DNA from: Alphaproteobacteria bacterium
Lineage (GTDB): Bacteria; Pseudomonadota; Alphaproteobacteria; Micavibrionales; CSBR16-224
Direction of reading: 5' to 3'
NCBI GenBank assembly: GCA_006226225.1
Contig: SBHI01000063.1
Coordinates: forward strand, 1-37,502
DNA: 37,502 nucleotides
The notes beneath the pieces were generated by a model. That model saw only the letters and a program-made list of their open reading frames with translations, was not told the DNA's origin and did no database searches. Each line of letters starts with the position of its first letter. Within the stretch, counting starts at the first letter, position 1. A program made the position numbers and the translations under genes. This document shows positions 35,534-37,502 of the stretch, piece by piece.

Positions 35534-36316
35534 ATGACGGAACATCCGGAAAAAGATGAACGGGAAGATGTGACGGCGCAGGACACTGCGGCGGAAAGCT
35601 CTGCCGCGCCCAAACGCCGCCCTTGGTATAAAACGCTGTTCAGCCGCAAAGCCAATATCTTTGTGAAGGCCGCGCGCTCGCTGGTGCTGGCCTTTGCCGG
35701 CCTGTGGGCTGCGGAGGCATCACTGCCCTATGTTCTCGACGGCCGCCCGCTGCATGACAATGAAATCAAAATGCTGCAGAAAATGGGCTATGACGATTCC
35801 ATCGATTACAGCAAGGTGAAGGTGCATTCCTCGGATTTCGGCGACTGGTGTCTCAGCCGCTATCAGATGTGCATGGCGACCAAAGGCAGCATGATTATCG
35901 TCCCACAAGATGTTTACAGCGAAGATTTCAGCAGCGGCAATGATATTGACGAATTTTTCTTCTCGCATGAGGTCGGCCATGTCTGGCAGAACCAGAATAA
36001 TGTGCTTTTCGCCCGTCTGCATGCGATGAAGGATTTGTTCAACTATGTCGTCGGCCATAATGACGGAGTTTCCCATTACGAATACAGACTGGAAGAGGGT
36101 AAAGATCTGACCGATTACGGTCTGGAACAGCAACCGACCATTATTGCCGATTTTGACCGATTGACCCGCCGCGGAGAGCCGCCGTTTTTCGCAGGGCTCG
36201 ATCCGAATGCCGATATGGATGCGGAGGCACTGAAGGCGCAATATCAAAGCGTGTTGAAAAACTTCCTTGATAACCCCGACTATGCGCGGAATCGCGCATA
36301 TCAGCCGTGGCGATAG
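35534..36316 (+). CDS. Membrane-anchored putative zinc metallopeptidase (HExxH, DUF4157/'vgr-related'-like)
   Basis: N-terminal hydrophobic segment; GRPLHDNEIKML...DSIDYSKVKVHS...FFFSHEVGHVWQNQNN...YEYRLEEGKDLTDYGLEQQPTIIADF. Confidence 0.65.
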   Translation: MTEHPEKDEREDVTAQDTAAESSAAPKRRPWYKTLFSRKANIFVKAARSLVLAFAGLWAAEASLPYVLDGRPLHDNEIKMLQKMGYDDSIDYSKVKVHSSDFGDWCLSRYQMCMATKGSMIIVPQDVYSEDFSSGNDIDEFFFSHEVGHVWQNQNNVLFARLHAMKDLFNYVVGHNDGVSHYEYRLEEGKDLTDYGLEQQPTIIADFDRLTRRGEPPFFAGLDPNADMDAEALKAQYQSVLKNFLDNPDYARNRAYQPWR

Positions 36317-36326
36317 GGGGGAGAGC

Positions 36327-37094
36327 ATGATCAAACTGCAAGACATGTTTCAGCAATTGGAAGAAAAAGCAGGGGCGGGGCTGTGCCGCCATGTGCCTGT
36401 TGTGAAGGCGCATCCTGTAAAAAAAGGTGAGGAATGCCTTGCCCCCGGAAATTTCGGTATGGAGGTCGAAATGGTGGCCGATACCGACGGTTGGCAAGTG
36501 GAGCGCAATGGCCAGAATCTGTTTTACGAGGATGAGGATTTTAAAGAGGAATTCGAAGCGGTCGCGCTGGATACGCGCCATGCCATGCCGCTGCCTTTCG
36601 GCACGGAGGTGCACCGCCTGCAAGAGGGGGAAGAATTCGCCGTCTACCCAAAAGGCAAAAAGCATAAGCCCGTCCATGCGCTGGCGAAACAGCCTGCCTT
36701 TCTGGTCAGTTTTCCGGACGGTGCACCGACTTATATCCGCGATATCGATTTCCATGTCAGCTTCCGCACCAATGCCCGCTATGCCGATGATGCGCTGACA
36801 GGCCTTTTTAATTACAAAACGCATTTGCAATCTGATGACAAGCCGCAGCGCTATGTCGTTGTGCCGCGGGAAACCGTGCTGGAAGTCAAAGGCAAAGCCC
36901 TGCAGGTCAAACCCGGAACCGTGCTGTATGAAAACAGCGCGGATTCCGATGGCTACACGGTCGTCTCCCCGATGGTCTTCGCCAAGGAATATAAAATCAT
37001 CGACCCCGCCAACGGCAAAGCGATGGCCACCCATATCGCCCATTCCGGCGCCCAAAAATCCGCCCTGATCCGCCGTTATCTTCACAAGCGGTAA
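36327..37094 (+). CDS. Hypothetical protein
   Basis: 255 aa from ATG 36327, directly downstream of the HExxH gene; no recognised domain. Confidence 0.7.
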   Translation: MIKLQDMFQQLEEKAGAGLCRHVPVVKAHPVKKGEECLAPGNFGMEVEMVADTDGWQVERNGQNLFYEDEDFKEEFEAVALDTRHAMPLPFGTEVHRLQEGEEFAVYPKGKKHKPVHALAKQPAFLVSFPDGAPTYIRDIDFHVSFRTNARYADDALTGLFNYKTHLQSDDKPQRYVVVPRETVLEVKGKALQVKPGTVLYENSADSDGYTVVSPMVFAKEYKIIDPANGKAMATHIAHSGAQKSALIRRYLHKR

Positions 37095-37109
37095 TATTAT
37101 TTGTGAAAA

Positions 37110-37502
37110 CTATTCCAGCTCTTTCCCGCGCGCGGTGGCGGCGGCAACGGCTTTGTCCAGCAATTGCTGCAAGCCGCTGTCCTGATCCATCAATACGCTG
37201 AGTGCGGCGGCGGTGGTGCCGCCGGGACTGGTGACATTTTCGCGCAAACTCGCGGCGGGCGTATCCGCCGCATCGGCGGCGAGGGCGGCACTGCCGATCA
37301 CGGTTTCCCGCGCCAGTGCCATCGCCATATCGGCAGGCAAGCCGGAATTTTCGCCGGCTTTGGCCAAAGCCTCGATCAACAGAAAAATATAGGCAGGGCC
37401 GCTGCCCGAAACGGCGGTCACGGCATTCATCAGGTTCTCATCATCCGTCCATAGCGCCTGCCCGACAGCCGCCATCAAATCCAGCGCCATCTGTTTTTCA
37501 CC
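37110..37502 (-). CDS. proC: Pyrroline-5-carboxylate reductase, C-terminal part (N-terminus beyond window edge)
   Basis: AVTAVSGSGPAYIFLLIEALAKAGENSGLP, REN VTSPGGTTAAAL; frame stays open to the window end. Confidence 0.94.
   Translation of the reverse strand, partial: GEKQMALDLMAAVGQALWTDDENLMNAVTAVSGSGPAYIFLLIEALAKAGENSGLPADMAMALARETVIGSAALAADAADTPAASLRENVTSPGGTTAAALSVLMDQDSGLQQLLDKAVAAATARGKELE

Noticed and set aside
36141-37085. 314-aa minus-strand ORF opposite 36327-37094
   Set aside because: The plus frame has better protein character and an SD-linked start just after the HExxH gene; the minus frame looks like a mirror ORF.
1-37502. CRISPR arrays, transposons or prophage genes
   Set aside because: No regularly spaced repeats, transposase, integrase or phage structural genes were recognised.

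Overview
The window looks like chromosomal DNA from an alphaproteobacterium; this is inferred from gene content and order, and no database search was possible. It is mostly tightly packed genes. (1) Left part (about 1-10.1 kb, minus strand): an MSHA/type IV pilus- or T2SS-like assembly-platform operon. It contains a PilB/MshE/GspE ATPase, a PilC/GspF protein, a large ASKHA-like plus membrane plus periplasmic protein (PilM-PilN/MshI/GspL-like), a PilO-like protein and a PilP/GspC-like protein, then an ABC ATPase and an acidic Pro/Ala/Glu-rich protein cut by the window edge. Upstream is a membrane HAMP-GGDEF-EAL protein with a degenerate GGDEF motif. (2) Middle (10.3-32.8 kb): a lone HNH-nuclease-like protein, then housekeeping genes (bamB and a YfgM-like TPR gene, hemF, trmL, petABC, a Na/Pi cotransporter, tsaB, LOG family, psd-pssA, NUDIX, sulfurtransferase, cystathionine beta-lyase). 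Among these are a catalytically degenerate polysaccharide-deacetylase-like protein, a membrane-fused spermidine-synthase-like protein, a FliL-like orphan, and an orphan TcpQ-like protein beside a diguanylate cyclase. (3) Right part: tRNA-Gly(UCC), an AsmA-like protein, and a cluster of poorly characterised genes including an ankyrin protein and a membrane-anchored HExxH (DUF4157-like) putative metallopeptidase, ending in partial proC. The best leads for undescribed biology are the pilus platform with its c-di-GMP-type proteins, the HNH protein, the pseudo-deacetylase and the right-hand cluster.
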